The translations under genes were made by a program, and so were the position numbers. A stretch of 64,000 nt of DNA from Aporhodopirellula rubra (GTDB lineage: Bacteria; Planctomycetota; Planctomycetia; Pirellulales; Pirellulaceae): the NCBI RefSeq assembly GCF_014192335.1, contig NZ_JACHXU010000029.1:1-64000 (forward strand). Reading direction: 5' to 3'. The notes beneath the pieces were generated by a model. It did no database searches, was not told the DNA's origin, and saw nothing but the letters and a program-made list of their open reading frames with translations. Each line of letters opens with the position of its first letter. Position 1 is the first letter of the stretch. Positions 18,492 through 27,275 of this stretch are shown here, piece by piece.

Positions 18492-20204
18492 CTAGCGGGG
18501 AACGCCCGGTACAGACGCTGAATCAGCAAATTCATCCCGGTTCGAGGACAACGCTGGTAAGCGAACAGATGGATCGTGTGCCGATTCGTGCGACGATACG
18601 AGTTCACGTGATTCGCCGTGGGGCCGATCGAAACGAGAACTGACACGAGTGCTCGAACCGTTTTGGCGTGAAGCGGCGTTTGACGATCGATCGAATAGTA
18701 GCCCGCGGGCAATCGCCTGGAAAATTCCAAACGCGAATGCCAGGATGGTCACCAGAATTGCAAGGATTCCACGTTGGGGTTTGACCTTCTTGAGCCCCAG
18801 GCTGGCGTCTTGAACGACGGCAATTTCACTTACTCGCCCTGAAGCGAGTTGGTCAATCATCTTCGCGTTATCGCGAGCTTCGGCGGCCCGGAGGTATTCG
18901 GCTTCGGCAAGTGTGGCCTCCCAGTTCATCTGCGTCATGTCGACTTCATCGTGGTTCAGTTGGTCGAGTTCTTCGAGCAGCTTTTCCCGTTGGGCGGCCA
19001 ATTGCGTTTGCTTGGATTCCAAACCTGCAAGTCGGGTCGTGGTTTGGCGATGGGCGAGTTCGAGTGATTGCCGGATCGGGTTGATCGCCTCTTTTGTTTG
19101 AGGTTGATCACCGCGTTCCGAATTGGCGATTCGAGACGACGCGTTGAGCTGTTCACGCAGTGCCCGCATTTTCGGGTGGTCGTCTTTGTATTTCGCCGCC
19201 AGCTCGCTGTAGCGAACCTCGAGGTCGTAAAGGCTTTGGCGCATCGTGCTGCCTGTCTTCTTGGGAATGCCGCGGACGACCTCGCTTTCGATCGTGTTTG
19301 GGGTCGCCGCAATTTGGCTGGTGAGCCGTTGGATCTCCGATTCAGCGGATGCGAGTTCGCTCTTGGTTTGAACCAGATCTCCTTCAATACGACTGAGTAG
19401 GGAACGCAATGCAGACTGAGACGAACCGACGTTGATCATGCCGCGGTCGGAGCGGGCTTGTCGCAGTGCTTCCTTCGCAGACATTGCTCGTTGATAAGCA
19501 GCGTCGGCTTGTTCGCAGAAGAAATCGTAGGAGCCTTCCGAACGATGCGCGGTCGCATGGTGTTCTTGGTAAACCCGAATCAACGTGCTCAAAAGGTCGC
19601 GTGACAAAAAGGGATCTTCGCTGCGTACTTCCAAATCGATCGTGTAGGAATCCGGCGCGGTGTACAGGGCCAGCGATCGTTGGAACTTCATGATCGCCAT
19701 CTCTTCTTTGATCTGCTCGGAAACTTCATCCGCAGACATTTCACCGAGTGGCTTGGGGGCGCTCGAGGGGATCCAACTGGTGATCGTGTTGGTTAGCTTT
19801 GAGACCGTGCTGCGTGGTTCGAGAATCCGATCGGCACCGACTTCCCGAACGACACGTTGAGCCATCGCGCGGCTGTGCATCATTTCCCGGACGCTACTAA
19901 CCTGGGAGCTGCGACTGTCTTGCAAGGCGACCGTCGGTGACAGAGACGCGGTCGGGTCGAGCGAGACGGCACCGCGCCCGAGACGCACGAGCAGTTGGGC
20001 ATATGAATCGAATTGTGCGGGAATTAGATAGACGACCAGCAAAAGCAGTGGCATCAACAACAAAGCGATTGCGACGGCAGAAACGCGACGGCGCCACAAT
20101 GCACCGAACAGCTCATCCAGCCGCAACGGGCGAAAATGATCGAGGTCGACGCCATCGTCTTGAGGTGGGGCGTGATTCATTGCAATAACAACAAGAATAG
20201 GCAT
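18492..20204 (-). CDS. Wzz/GumC-type polysaccharide co-polymerase
   Basis: A 570-residue inner-membrane protein. A transmembrane segment at residues of about 40-62 is followed by a periplasmic Wzz domain, a long coiled-coil region (residues of about 230-450, with LRQARSDRG and SELAAKYKDDHPKM motifs) and a second transmembrane segment near 478-502 after the Pro-rich KPQRG. The C-terminal tail is polar and lacks a tyrosine-kinase domain, so this is the GumC/PCP-2b type without a fused autokinase. It regulates chain length and export of exopolysaccharide. An ATG at 20180 (MNHAPPQ) is an alternative start. The gene heads the set with the glycosyltransferase and deacetylase. Confidence 0.88.
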   Translation of the reverse strand: MPILVVIAMNHAPPQDDGVDLDHFRPLRLDELFGALWRRRVSAVAIALLLMPLLLLVVYLIPAQFDSYAQLLVRLGRGAVSLDPTASLSPTVALQDSRSSQVSSVREMMHSRAMAQRVVREVGADRILEPRSTVSKLTNTITSWIPSSAPKPLGEMSADEVSEQIKEEMAIMKFQRSLALYTAPDSYTIDLEVRSEDPFLSRDLLSTLIRVYQEHHATAHRSEGSYDFFCEQADAAYQRAMSAKEALRQARSDRGMINVGSSQSALRSLLSRIEGDLVQTKSELASAESEIQRLTSQIAATPNTIESEVVRGIPKKTGSTMRQSLYDLEVRYSELAAKYKDDHPKMRALREQLNASSRIANSERGDQPQTKEAINPIRQSLELAHRQTTTRLAGLESKQTQLAAQREKLLEELDQLNHDEVDMTQMNWEATLAEAEYLRAAEARDNAKMIDQLASGRVSEIAVVQDASLGLKKVKPQRGILAILVTILAFAFGIFQAIARGLLFDRSSNAASRQNGSSTRVSSRFDRPHGESRELVSSHESAHDPSVRLPALSSNRDEFADSASVPGVPR

Positions 20205-20624
20205 GAACAGAAGTGCCTAGCTTAGTTGGAATTTGTATTTTCGCAGCCTCTGATCGCGGCTATGGTGCGAATTCGCACGACATTGCATGAAAAATCGGTA
20301 CGCGCACAAAAAAACCGGCAGGTTGTCTCCATCGAGACGACCTACCGGTCCAATTCGGTTTCAGCCACGCGGCGGCAAATGGAGCCGCTGGGAGAAACGC
20401 GTGAGTCTCGGCGTGCTACTGCACGTGCCTTTAAGTGACTCAGGCGAACCCTAAAAATGATCCCTCTGCCGATGTGATGGGCTGATCCCTGACAAGCCTC
20501 ACAAGGCTTGCTAAACGCATTCTAGGCACGAGGCCATCTGCAGCAAGGTAGATCGGGCATTTTCGTGATCGAGTTGAAGAGATTTTAGAAAAAGCCGCCG
20601 GTATGTCGCGGGTTTTCGCACTGT
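20205..20624. other. intergenic region between GumC and an oxidoreductase gene
   Basis: About 420 bases with no supported gene. It holds the terminator of the oxidoreductase gene (20308-20349), a smaller perfect hairpin CAAGCCT/AGGCTTG at 20493-20510, and presumably the GumC promoter between 20205 and 20300. Confidence 0.6.
20308..20349 (-). terminator. strong rho-independent terminator of the oxidoreductase gene
   Basis: On the minus strand a 16-bp stem with one mismatch and one G-U pair (ACCGG...GTCTC / GAGAC...CCGGT) closes a 4-nt loop and is followed by seven T residues. It lies about 275 bases past the stop of the gene at 20625, an unusually long 3' untranslated region. Confidence 0.85.
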
Positions 20625-21797
20625 CTACAAATCGACGCGCCGCCCGCTTTCGCTGCTCGTCTCGGCGGCCTTCAAGATCGAGGCTGCGCGGAAGGCATCT
20701 TCGAGGCCGCTCAAATTACGCACCAGACTCGTCACCGCACGATGAAATTGGCCGAGGATTTTTTCTCCCACGGGCGATTCACTCTCGAGTGATTCTTGAT
20801 GACGTCCGGCGTCGTCAAACCAAACCAACGTACCTGGCAGGTCGATGAACGCGACACCATGCTGGCAACACACCTGCATGCCTGCGGGCGGACGAAAGCC
20901 GATCGCCTCCTGCCACTTCGCGGGGATGTAGTTACCGCAACTGATTTGTGCCGTCGCGGGGCTCGACGGAACCTGGGATTTGGGTTTCGACCGATTCCGC
21001 GGGGAGCGTGTTTCCCACTGCTGTGCGGCCGCCTGTCCCAATTGGATCGGTGCGGGGTCGGATTGGGATTCGAATCGCAGGCTTAATGCACGGTAGTCCC
21101 AGGCGGTGTTAGGAAAGCAGTTCGCCGACATGACGCTGGCCGGGTTGCCGCCGACGACATAGCTGCACCAATCGATTAGCTCGATCAATTCATTTCGCAT
21201 TGTCGCCTGGGCTTCGACATGTCCGTGAGAACTCATCGTGCCCGAGTCATCGCGTGATTGGTCACCCAGACGTGGGCGGACGGGGTCGGAGGGATCTCCC
21301 CGGCGGGATAAACGGGTCTGCTGCTCGACGAGACTCAGTCGTTTGTGACAGAACAGCAATCGCGGGGCGCCGAGATCCGTTGCGATCAGTTCTTTCAGTC
21401 GCAGGGTCGCGGGGGCAAAACGTCTCGGGAAGCTCGCCATGAATGCGATTCCGGCGTCCTCGACGCAGCGTTTGAAGTCGGCATCTCCGACGGGGTCGAA
21501 GTCCAACCCGCTGGCCCAGTAGATCGCTTTGCCGTGATCGCAGGCGGCTAAGGCGGGGAGGTGTTTGAGCCAAGTTTGCTCAAGGATCAACACCGCATCG
21601 ATGTCGTCACGAGCGACCATCGATTGATATCCGTCGACCGGATCTGCCTGGAAATCAGAAACCGCATTCTCGGCCAACTTGGCGACCGAACAATAGATCG
21701 CTCGGACGTCAAAACGCTCGCTGAGCATCCGGAGGGCGGGTCGGTGCATGGTTTGCCATTGGTCACCCAGACCGATCAAGCCGACACGTAGCTTCAC
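20625..21797 (-). CDS. Gfo/Idh/MocA-family oxidoreductase
   Basis: A 390-residue NAD(P)-dependent sugar or inositol dehydrogenase-like protein. The N-terminal Rossmann fold starts VGLIGLGDQW. The EKP-type motif expected near residue 95 is not obvious (the segment reads GKAIYWASG), and this subgroup may have lost the canonical catalytic Lys. A polar Ser/Arg/Gln-rich loop around residues 170-200 and another near 265-285 interrupt the C-terminal domain. Such proteins may modify nucleotide sugars, which would fit the neighbouring exopolysaccharide set, though a role there is only inferred. It has its own promoter region and terminator. Confidence 0.82.
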   Translation of the reverse strand: MKLRVGLIGLGDQWQTMHRPALRMLSERFDVRAIYCSVAKLAENAVSDFQADPVDGYQSMVARDDIDAVLILEQTWLKHLPALAACDHGKAIYWASGLDFDPVGDADFKRCVEDAGIAFMASFPRRFAPATLRLKELIATDLGAPRLLFCHKRLSLVEQQTRLSRRGDPSDPVRPRLGDQSRDDSGTMSSHGHVEAQATMRNELIELIDWCSYVVGGNPASVMSANCFPNTAWDYRALSLRFESQSDPAPIQLGQAAAQQWETRSPRNRSKPKSQVPSSPATAQISCGNYIPAKWQEAIGFRPPAGMQVCCQHGVAFIDLPGTLVWFDDAGRHQESLESESPVGEKILGQFHRAVTSLVRNLSGLEDAFRAASILKAAETSSESGRRVDL

Positions 21798-21894
21798 TTA
21801 AGGCGAGTCCTGACGAGTAATTCGAAGGAGAGGAGGCGAAGCAAACATCATAACAGACTGCGCGAGCAGGGGTTAGACGAGCGATCAGGCCACG

Positions 21895-21928
21895 AAAAAA
21901 CCCCGAACGCGCGGGAGCGTCCGGGGTT
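21895..21928 (-). terminator. rho-independent terminator of the 74-residue protein gene
   Basis: AACCCCG-A-ACGC pairs with GCGT-C-CGGGGTT around a 6-nt loop; on the minus strand it is followed by a run of six T residues. It sits 48 bases after the stop of the small gene at 21976. Confidence 0.85.
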
Positions 21929-21975
21929 TCTGGGTCGTGTGAGCTGATCGTGGGGGGATGATAAGCTGTTTCAGA

Positions 21976-22200
21976 TTACTCGCGGGGGCGGATTGCTCCC
22001 GTCAGACCGCTGTAGTCGATGCGATCGGTGGTGTGCCACAAAGGTTGTCCCAGCTCAACGCGACGGCGGAGCACCTCGATTTTCTCGGGGCTGCCGGCAG
22101 GCGCGTCAGTGGCAACGAAGCCATCATCCTCTTGAGGGCTGAAGTCTTCGTCGTGGCCATAACGAAGGATTGCTTCGAAAACGTTTTTGCAATGAGTCAT
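21976..22200 (-). CDS. small conserved-looking protein of unknown function
   Basis: A 74-residue acidic soluble protein with no signal peptide or membrane segment. It contains the DEDFSPQEDDG stretch and a C-terminal WHTTDRIDYSGL. No family is recognised. Support for a real gene comes from a modest GAGA ribosome binding site before the ATG, ordinary codon use and a strong terminator directly downstream. It stands alone. Confidence 0.65.
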   Translation of the reverse strand: MTHCKNVFEAILRYGHDEDFSPQEDDGFVATDAPAGSPEKIEVLRRRVELGQPLWHTTDRIDYSGLTGAIRPRE

Positions 22201-22578
22201 GCGTCTCTAATGTTCCAATAGGTATCGCGGTCCCATCCTGTTGGCTTCGCGATCACAAAAAGTTGGTCGACAGTCCGGTGGCGAACTCGTTTCGTCGTCG
22301 GACATCACACACGAGTGGATTATTCGCGAGATTGACGGGTAGTCAAGAAAATTCTCGCGGGCGATGGTGTTCAAGTAAGGATGAAAGTGGCGTTCGGTTC
22401 GCTTAGCAGCTTCGTCCTGGACAGGTAAGGCATGAGAAGAATTTGCGCGCCAAATCCGAAACAAATCTTCATGATTCCTTCAAGGGGGCTGAAACTCGCT
22501 TTGCTCGGCCTTTGAAGGGGGTTTAGATGGTTTTCGGATAAGCCGTTTTCGGTGCATTTTGCAGCGCGAGACACGAGG

Positions 22579-22592
22579 AAAACAATTGTTTT
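22579..22592. promoter_or_regulatory. 14-bp perfect palindrome, possible operator
   Basis: AAAACAATTGTTTT reads the same on both strands and lies 90 bases upstream of the UPF0047 start. Its symmetry suggests a dimeric repressor or a DNA-bending site; no regulator is known. Confidence 0.4.
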
Positions 22593-22635
22593 GCCCCCCA
22601 GTTACGGATAACCAGTAGGACCGGTTGGGGCGGCG

Positions 22636-22654
22636 AAAAAAATCAGATTTTTTT
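22636..22654. promoter_or_regulatory. A/T inverted repeat next to the UPF0047 start
   Basis: AAAAAAATC-A-GATTTTTTT, two 9-base arms around one base, 28 bases before the ATG at 22683. It could be curved DNA, an operator or part of the 5' untranslated region. Confidence 0.4.
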
Positions 22655-22682
22655 TGATGAATATCCTTTTTGAGACACTCCC

Positions 22683-23120
22683 ATGACAGCTTGGTTCGAA
22701 TACGAAGTGCGATTGCCAGCACGACCTCGAGGTTTTCACCTGATCACATCCGCGATCGAGAGAGAGGTTGTCGACCTCCACCGCGTTCGTATCGGGCTGT
22801 TGCATTGCTTCATTACGCACACCAGCGCCTCACTGACCATCAATGAGAACGCCGATCCCGACGTACGAGTCGACTTTGAAACCGCGATGAACCATGCCGT
22901 GCCCGAGAACCTTGCCTATGTTCACACGCTCGAGGGGCCGGATGACATGCCCGCGCATGTGAAGGCATCGATGATGGGCTCGAGCGTCAGCGTTCCGGTG
23001 CGAGATGGTCGTTTGCGGTTAGGAACCTGGCAGGGCATTTATCTATGCGAGCACCGAGACCGGGCATCCTCTCGCCGTCTCGTGTTGACCCTGCAAGGCG
23101 ACGTCGGCCAGAGCAGGTAA
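22683..23120 (+). CDS. UPF0047 / YjbQ family protein
   Basis: A 145-residue protein matching the YjbQ family almost end to end: FITHTSASLTINENADPDV, a central NHAVPEN region, DMPAHVKASMMGSS and GTWQGIYLCEHRD. The conserved His and Asp residues of the family are all visible. YjbQ proteins form a trimeric barrel and have weak thiamine-phosphate synthase activity; the natural role is uncertain. Length is normal (about 130-140 in most species). The last codons before the TAA belong to a 15-base tandem repeat, so the C-terminus may be recently altered. It is convergent with the next gene pair. Confidence 0.9.
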   Translation: MTAWFEYEVRLPARPRGFHLITSAIEREVVDLHRVRIGLLHCFITHTSASLTINENADPDVRVDFETAMNHAVPENLAYVHTLEGPDDMPAHVKASMMGSSVSVPVRDGRLRLGTWQGIYLCEHRDRASSRRLVLTLQGDVGQSR

Positions 23121-23150
23121 GGCCAGAGCAGATGAGGCCTGAGTAAAGAC
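23106..23150 (+). repeat. 15-bp tandem repeat across the UPF0047 stop codon
   Basis: Three adjacent 15-base units start at 23106, 23121 and 23136 with the core GGCCAGAGCAG or a degenerate form. The first two differ at two or three positions and each ends in an in-frame stop codon (TAA, TGA), so the C-terminal GQSR-stop is duplicated. Confidence 0.7.
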
Positions 23151-23225
23151 CCGAGTAGATCGTTCGTGAGTTCGTGCAAAGGGCGACGACTCGGCCTGCG
23201 AAATCAGACGCGGTCGTGCATCGGT

Positions 23226-23567
23226 TCAGCCATCCATGATGGCTTCTTTGATCGTTCGCACGATCGCCTGACGTGACAGGCACGCGGCTTCGATCGATTC
23301 GACATCGAGACCCAAGTCCGTCGCGATCCGCTTTGCCAAATCGACGTCGCGTACGCCGTAATACTGGTTGACGATCCGGCGACCGGTTTGGGGGTCAGGG
23401 ACGTAAATGGTTTGGCTGCTGACGCGGTAACTGGTCTCAAAAGCGTCGGCGAGTTCGTCGATCCAGGATTGAGGGACGCGTCGTTCGAGGCAGTGCTCAA
23501 CACTCCATAAGTCGTCGCCGGTGCATTCATCGAGTAGTGCCAAGGCGACGTCGGGGCTTAGTTTCAT
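23226..23567 (-). CDS. conserved-looking protein coupled to pterin carbinolamine dehydratase
   Basis: A 113-residue soluble, mildly acidic protein without signal peptide. It is mostly alpha-helical by composition, with a central QTIYVPDPQTGRRIVNQYYG segment and a C-terminal VRTIKEAIMDG. No family is recognised with confidence. Its ATG overlaps the stop of the dehydratase gene by four bases, so the two proteins are made together and may work in one pathway. Codon use matches neighbours. Confidence 0.75.
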   Translation of the reverse strand: MKLSPDVALALLDECTGDDLWSVEHCLERRVPQSWIDELADAFETSYRVSSQTIYVPDPQTGRRIVNQYYGVRDVDLAKRIATDLGLDVESIEAACLSRQAIVRTIKEAIMDG

Positions 23568-23947
23568 TTTAGGAGCTCATCGATTTTTGCTGCGATGATG
23601 AAGTCGTTTTCGCTGAGGCCGCCGATGGCGTGTGTCGTGAGGACGATTTGGAGGTGGCGATAACCGGTCAAGTGAAGATCAGGGTGATGTTGCTGATCCT
23701 CGGCGATTTCCGCTATTTGGTTGAGGCACTGCACCGCTTTCGCAAACGTTTTGCAGTTGATCTTACGAGAAATGGTGGTTGCAGTCTCGTCTAATTTCCA
23801 GTCGACGAGGGCATCGGCAAAATTCCGGGCCTCTTCCGCGGCAATGGGGGCAATGCCGCCCTCGCATGCCGAGCATCGACGTTGAGCGAGCGGCAGGTTG
23901 TCGTCGTTCGGAACGTTTTCCGGTTTCGATTCGTGAGAAGAGTTCAT
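23564..23947 (-). CDS. pterin-4a-carbinolamine dehydratase-like protein
   Basis: A 127-residue protein. The C-terminal 90 residues carry the family features: WKLDE, the active-site QHHPDLHLTGY, and LTTHAIGGLSENDFIIA. The N-terminal 30 residues are a polar extension with a CSACEGG motif typical of the bacterial family. The enzyme dehydrates 4a-hydroxy-tetrahydropterins, recycling cofactor, and doubles as a transcription coactivator in animals; many bacterial copies have no known pterin hydroxylase partner. The start is set at 23947 because upstream codons show no conserved features and would overlap the divergent sigma-factor gene. Confidence 0.88.
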   Translation of the reverse strand: MNSSHESKPENVPNDDNLPLAQRRCSACEGGIAPIAAEEARNFADALVDWKLDETATTISRKINCKTFAKAVQCLNQIAEIAEDQQHHPDLHLTGYRHLQIVLTTHAIGGLSENDFIIAAKIDELLK

Positions 23948-24193
23948 TGCGATGGCCTCTGGTAATGTCAGGGACGGTTTGAAGGGAGTCGAAACGATCG
24001 GAGATGAAACCAGCTGGGTTTGACTATGGGGCGGGAGGTGAGTGGGAATGTTGAAGATCGGACGACCGGCGTCGTGGGGCGTTTGCTCGATCGCGGGATG
24101 GATTGGGCGGTGAGGTCGCGTTCGATCGACGCACGTTATCTTATCGCTCGGGCCAGGATCGTCGCTTGCCGCTGGGGGTGTTAGATTACCAGA

Positions 24194-24874
24194 ATGAATG
24201 AACCGCGATCTGACGCCGCTGAGACGCCCGAGTCTGCCGAGAGTGAATTGATCGACGCGATCCAGGCCGGTGACGAGTCGGCGTGGCGTCGACTGATCGA
24301 TCAATACGAGGGACGCTTGCTCGCGTACGTGCACCGTCGGTTGCAGGACCGGAGCGTGAGTGAGGACATCGTCCAGGAAACGTTGGTCGGGTTTTTGGTA
24401 TCGTTGCCCAACTACGATCGGCGTCGGCGTCTGGAGAACTATCTGTTTTCGATCTGCGGCTACAAATTGACCGATCACCTCCGACGGACCGGTCGTCGTC
24501 CGACGTTGCCGTTGTACGGTCGTGGCGAGTCGCAGCGATCGTCGGGGACGGAGATGCAGATTCCAGGACGCAATCGCGGGGCGAGTTCAATCGCGCGAAG
24601 TGCCGAGCGTTTGGAGTTGGAACGCAAGGTCGTGTCCGGCGCGATTCGCGATCAAATCCAACGTTGGCAGGAAACCGGTAACTACACCAAACTGCAGACC
24701 CTGGAACTGATCTTTGTTGCCGGGCGTGGCAACCTCGAGGTTGCCGAGCGTTTGGGGATATCACAGCAGCAGGTGGCGAACCTCAAGAGCGATTTCTTGA
24801 CGCGATTGAAAGCGATCATCGCTCGCCAAGATCTCGATCCTGGCGTGTTTCCTGAACTCAGCGAAGCGACGTAG
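24194..24874 (+). CDS. ECF-type RNA polymerase sigma factor
   Basis: A 226-residue sigma-70 family protein. Region 2 is seen at residues of about 24-90 (AWRRLIDQYEGRLLAYVHRRL, then SVSEDIVQETLVGF and NYLFSICGYKLTDHLRR). Region 4 is at residues of about 165-215, with the helix-turn-helix LEVAERLGISQQQVANLKS. The linker between them is long and basic, as in planctomycete ECF groups. It directs polymerase to a set of promoters; the regulon and any anti-sigma partner are unknown. The gene is divergent from the dehydratase pair, and the next gene downstream (minus strand) has one membrane segment but no recognised anti-sigma domain. Confidence 0.9.
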   Translation: MNEPRSDAAETPESAESELIDAIQAGDESAWRRLIDQYEGRLLAYVHRRLQDRSVSEDIVQETLVGFLVSLPNYDRRRRLENYLFSICGYKLTDHLRRTGRRPTLPLYGRGESQRSSGTEMQIPGRNRGASSIARSAERLELERKVVSGAIRDQIQRWQETGNYTKLQTLELIFVAGRGNLEVAERLGISQQQVANLKSDFLTRLKAIIARQDLDPGVFPELSEAT

Positions 24875-24915
24875 TGGTGTGAGTCGGGCGCGGCGGCCAA
24901 GCGACAGGCAAAAGA

Positions 24916-24949
24916 AAACCTGCCGGCAATCAGGATCGCAGGCAGGTTT
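24916..24949. terminator. hairpin between convergent genes
   Basis: A perfect 9-bp stem AAACCTGCC / GGCAGGTTT with a 16-nt loop lies 41 bases after the sigma-factor stop and about 100 bases past the stop of the convergent gene at 25049. It ends in TTT on either strand, so it may serve both. Confidence 0.6.
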
Positions 24950-25048
24950 GGTGGCTGGCAATTTTGGCGACTGGTGAGTTTCCGCTGCCGTCGCGGCGTG
25001 GGATCACTCCAGGCACGTTGGAGCACTCCAGGCAACGATAATCGAGCG

Positions 25049-25744
25049 TTATCGAAGGTCGTCGCGATCGACGACCGGGTTGGCGGTGCCTTGGCCGACG
25101 AGGAACATCACGCCTTGTTGTGGGCGATTGGACTTCATCGAGATGCGATCAAACGGGATGCCATAACATGCGTAGTTGCCCGACGCGGTGTCCAAGACAT
25201 AAACGACCGAAAACCCGAGCGGGCGGTTGCTACTGCTAGGGAAATCAGCCGTTCCCGTTGCCATGATGTAGTTGCCGCCTTTGGCCTCCATCCCCAACGC
25301 GTCGGCGACGTTGATGGTGTACGTCGCCATGAATCGTCCGAGTCGCGGGTAGAGCACCGAGCACTGCAGCAGACCGGAGTTGTGATCGAGAACAAACAAC
25401 GCCTCGGTTTGTTCACTGATCGGGCCGGTGCACATCGAGAACTTTTCGCTGGAGACCGCTGCGGCCGCGTTGGCAATCGGTAATCCCGCCCAGTTGGCAA
25501 TCGTGTTGGATTGCGACTGAGCTTGGTTTTGTTGGCTCGCCTGGCGGGCGGCACCGGCAAAGTAAGTTGCCGCGCAGGTGGCAGTAACGGCAACGATCGC
25601 GAGCAAGGCGATGCCGCATCGTTGTAAAGTTTTCGTTTCCAACAGACCACAACACGTCGCGGTTCGGGCGACCGGAAGAGCCGTCAGAGTTGGATCGCTT
25701 TGTGAAGAAGCGGAAGGAAAGTTGTCAGATGAGTTTTCGTGCAT
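25049..25744 (-). CDS. membrane-anchored protein of unknown function
   Basis: A 231-residue protein starting at 25744. An N-terminal polar segment with CCG precedes one hydrophobic helix (residues of about 43-65, GIALLAIVAVTATCAATYF) and a Gln/Ser/Ala-rich linker. The remaining domain is a beta-rich globular part with ALFVLDHNSGLLQCSVLYPRLGRF and YIMATGTADF. It is probably bitopic with the globular part outside the cytoplasm. No family is recognised, but the composition resembles proteins repeatedly seen in Pirellulaceae. It is convergent with the sigma factor; a functional tie is not shown. Confidence 0.7.
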   Translation of the reverse strand: MHENSSDNFPSASSQSDPTLTALPVARTATCCGLLETKTLQRCGIALLAIVAVTATCAATYFAGAARQASQQNQAQSQSNTIANWAGLPIANAAAAVSSEKFSMCTGPISEQTEALFVLDHNSGLLQCSVLYPRLGRFMATYTINVADALGMEAKGGNYIMATGTADFPSSSNRPLGFSVVYVLDTASGNYACYGIPFDRISMKSNRPQQGVMFLVGQGTANPVVDRDDLR

Positions 25745-26025
25745 CACGGGACCGCAGGGTTGGGTTGGCAGAAAAAACGAGGCATCCCGAATGGGACACG
25801 AGTTGAACGCCTATTGGCGCTCTGATTGTACCCTTTCCTCAAGAACTTTACGATTGGAGAATCCGTCGGCCGTCTTATGATCTGGACCGCAGGCGGTGCT
25901 GAACTGCCGGCCGGGCTGAACTTACTGGCCGAGGTTGCACCTGCGTGCCGATGTTGGACGTGTTGGCAAGCCGAGTTGCGTTAGGGTTTGTACTTTCGAC
26001 TACTTTTTTACATCCGAGAAATGAC

Positions 26026-27222
26026 ATGGCGTTGAATCCTCCTCTGGCTCGTAGGCTTCGCATGGGCATCGTGGGCGGCGGACTGGGCTCGTTCATTGGT
26101 CGCGTGCACACGATGGCAGCCGGACTCGATCACCGCTGCACGTTGGTGGCCGGTGCGTTTTCGAGTGACCCCGAGAAGAGCAAAAAGACTGCTCCCACCT
26201 ACGGCGTCGAGGAATCGCGTGCGTATGGCAGTTTCGAAGCGATGTTGGACGCTGAATCACGTCTGCCCGCCGAAGACCGGATCGACTTCATCAGCATCAC
26301 GACGCCTAACCACACGCATTACGAAATCGCGAAAGCTGCCGTTGAGGCGGGGTTCAACGTAATCTGTGACAAGCCGATGACGTTTGATTTGGCGCAAGCG
26401 GAGGCGTTGCTCAAGACGGTAGAAAACTCCGATGTTGTTTTCGCGTTGACGCACAACTACACCGGCTACCCGATGATCCGTCAGGCTCGCGAGATGATCA
26501 AAGCCGGGGAACTCGGGAGGATCAACGCGATCCGAAGTCAATACATTCAAGGGTGGCTCGCCGAACGCGTTGAAGAGGGGGACCACAAACAGGCCGCTTG
26601 GCGAACCGATCCGGCAAAGAGCGGAGTCGCTGGGGCGTTTGGTGACATCGCGACGCACGCGTTTAACTTGGGACGTTATGTAACCGGTGAGTTGCCGGAG
26701 TCGGTGAGTTGTCATCTGAAGACCTTCGTCGAAGGCCGTCGCCTTGATGATTACGGAACGGCTGTCATTCGTTATCAAAACGGAGCGCTCGGAACGGTCA
26801 CCGCGTCGCAAATCAGCCACGGGCGTGAAAACGATTTCGAGCTGGAAGTGGACGGTACGCTGGGTTCCTTGAAGTGGCGTCAGGAATCACCCAATGAGAT
26901 GGTCGTTCGCAAAAACGGGCAACCGCATCAAGTCTATACTCGCAGTCCCGGTTCCGAATTCATGAAGCCGCTCGCCGAGGCATCGTGCCGTTTGCCAGCG
27001 GGACACCCCGAAGGCTTCTACGGGGCGTTCTCAAACATTTATGCTGCGGCGTTTGATGACATCGCCCTGCGAGCTCAGGGGTTGCCATTCGAACGACGCG
27101 ATACTGTTTATCCGAACGTGTACGACGGTGTGGAAGGCATGTTGTTCATTGAGCAGTGCGTGGCCAGTCATCAACAGAACTCGGCGTGGATGCCGCTGAG
27201 TCATCCCGCGGCACGACGATAA
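26026..27222 (+). CDS. Gfo/Idh/MocA-family oxidoreductase
   Basis: A 398-residue dehydrogenase of the Gfo/Idh/MocA superfamily. It has the Rossmann motif [12 protein letters not shown], the [20 protein letters not shown] segment and the catalytic-loop motif CDKPMTFD (the EKP equivalent, with Lys kept). The C-terminal domain contains [13 protein letters not shown] with the conserved His. Such enzymes oxidise or reduce sugars and inositols with NAD(P). The ATG at 26026 places the Rossmann loop near residue 15; an open frame from 25945 would only add an unlikely hydrophobic leader. Unlike the gene at 20625, the active-site motifs here are intact. Confidence 0.9.
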   Translation: MALNPPLARRLRMGIVGGGLGSFIGRVHTMAAGLDHRCTLVAGAFSSDPEKSKKTAPTYGVEESRAYGSFEAMLDAESRLPAEDRIDFISITTPNHTHYEIAKAAVEAGFNVICDKPMTFDLAQAEALLKTVENSDVVFALTHNYTGYPMIRQAREMIKAGELGRINAIRSQYIQGWLAERVEEGDHKQAAWRTDPAKSGVAGAFGDIATHAFNLGRYVTGELPESVSCHLKTFVEGRRLDDYGTAVIRYQNGALGTVTASQISHGRENDFELEVDGTLGSLKWRQESPNEMVVRKNGQPHQVYTRSPGSEFMKPLAEASCRLPAGHPEGFYGAFSNIYAAAFDDIALRAQGLPFERRDTVYPNVYDGVEGMLFIEQCVASHQQNSAWMPLSHPAARR

Positions 27223-27275
27223 GACGCGCCGAATTCATTTGCTCAACGACTCTCGCGGACAACGCTCGAATGGAA

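Larger units (their letters stand above)
22201..22682. other. intergenic region with AT-rich inverted repeats
   Basis: About 480 bases between divergent genes with no supported coding frame. The 3' half is notably AT-rich and contains a perfect 14-bp palindrome (22579-22592) and a long A/T inverted repeat (22636-22654) just before the UPF0047 gene. Confidence 0.6.
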
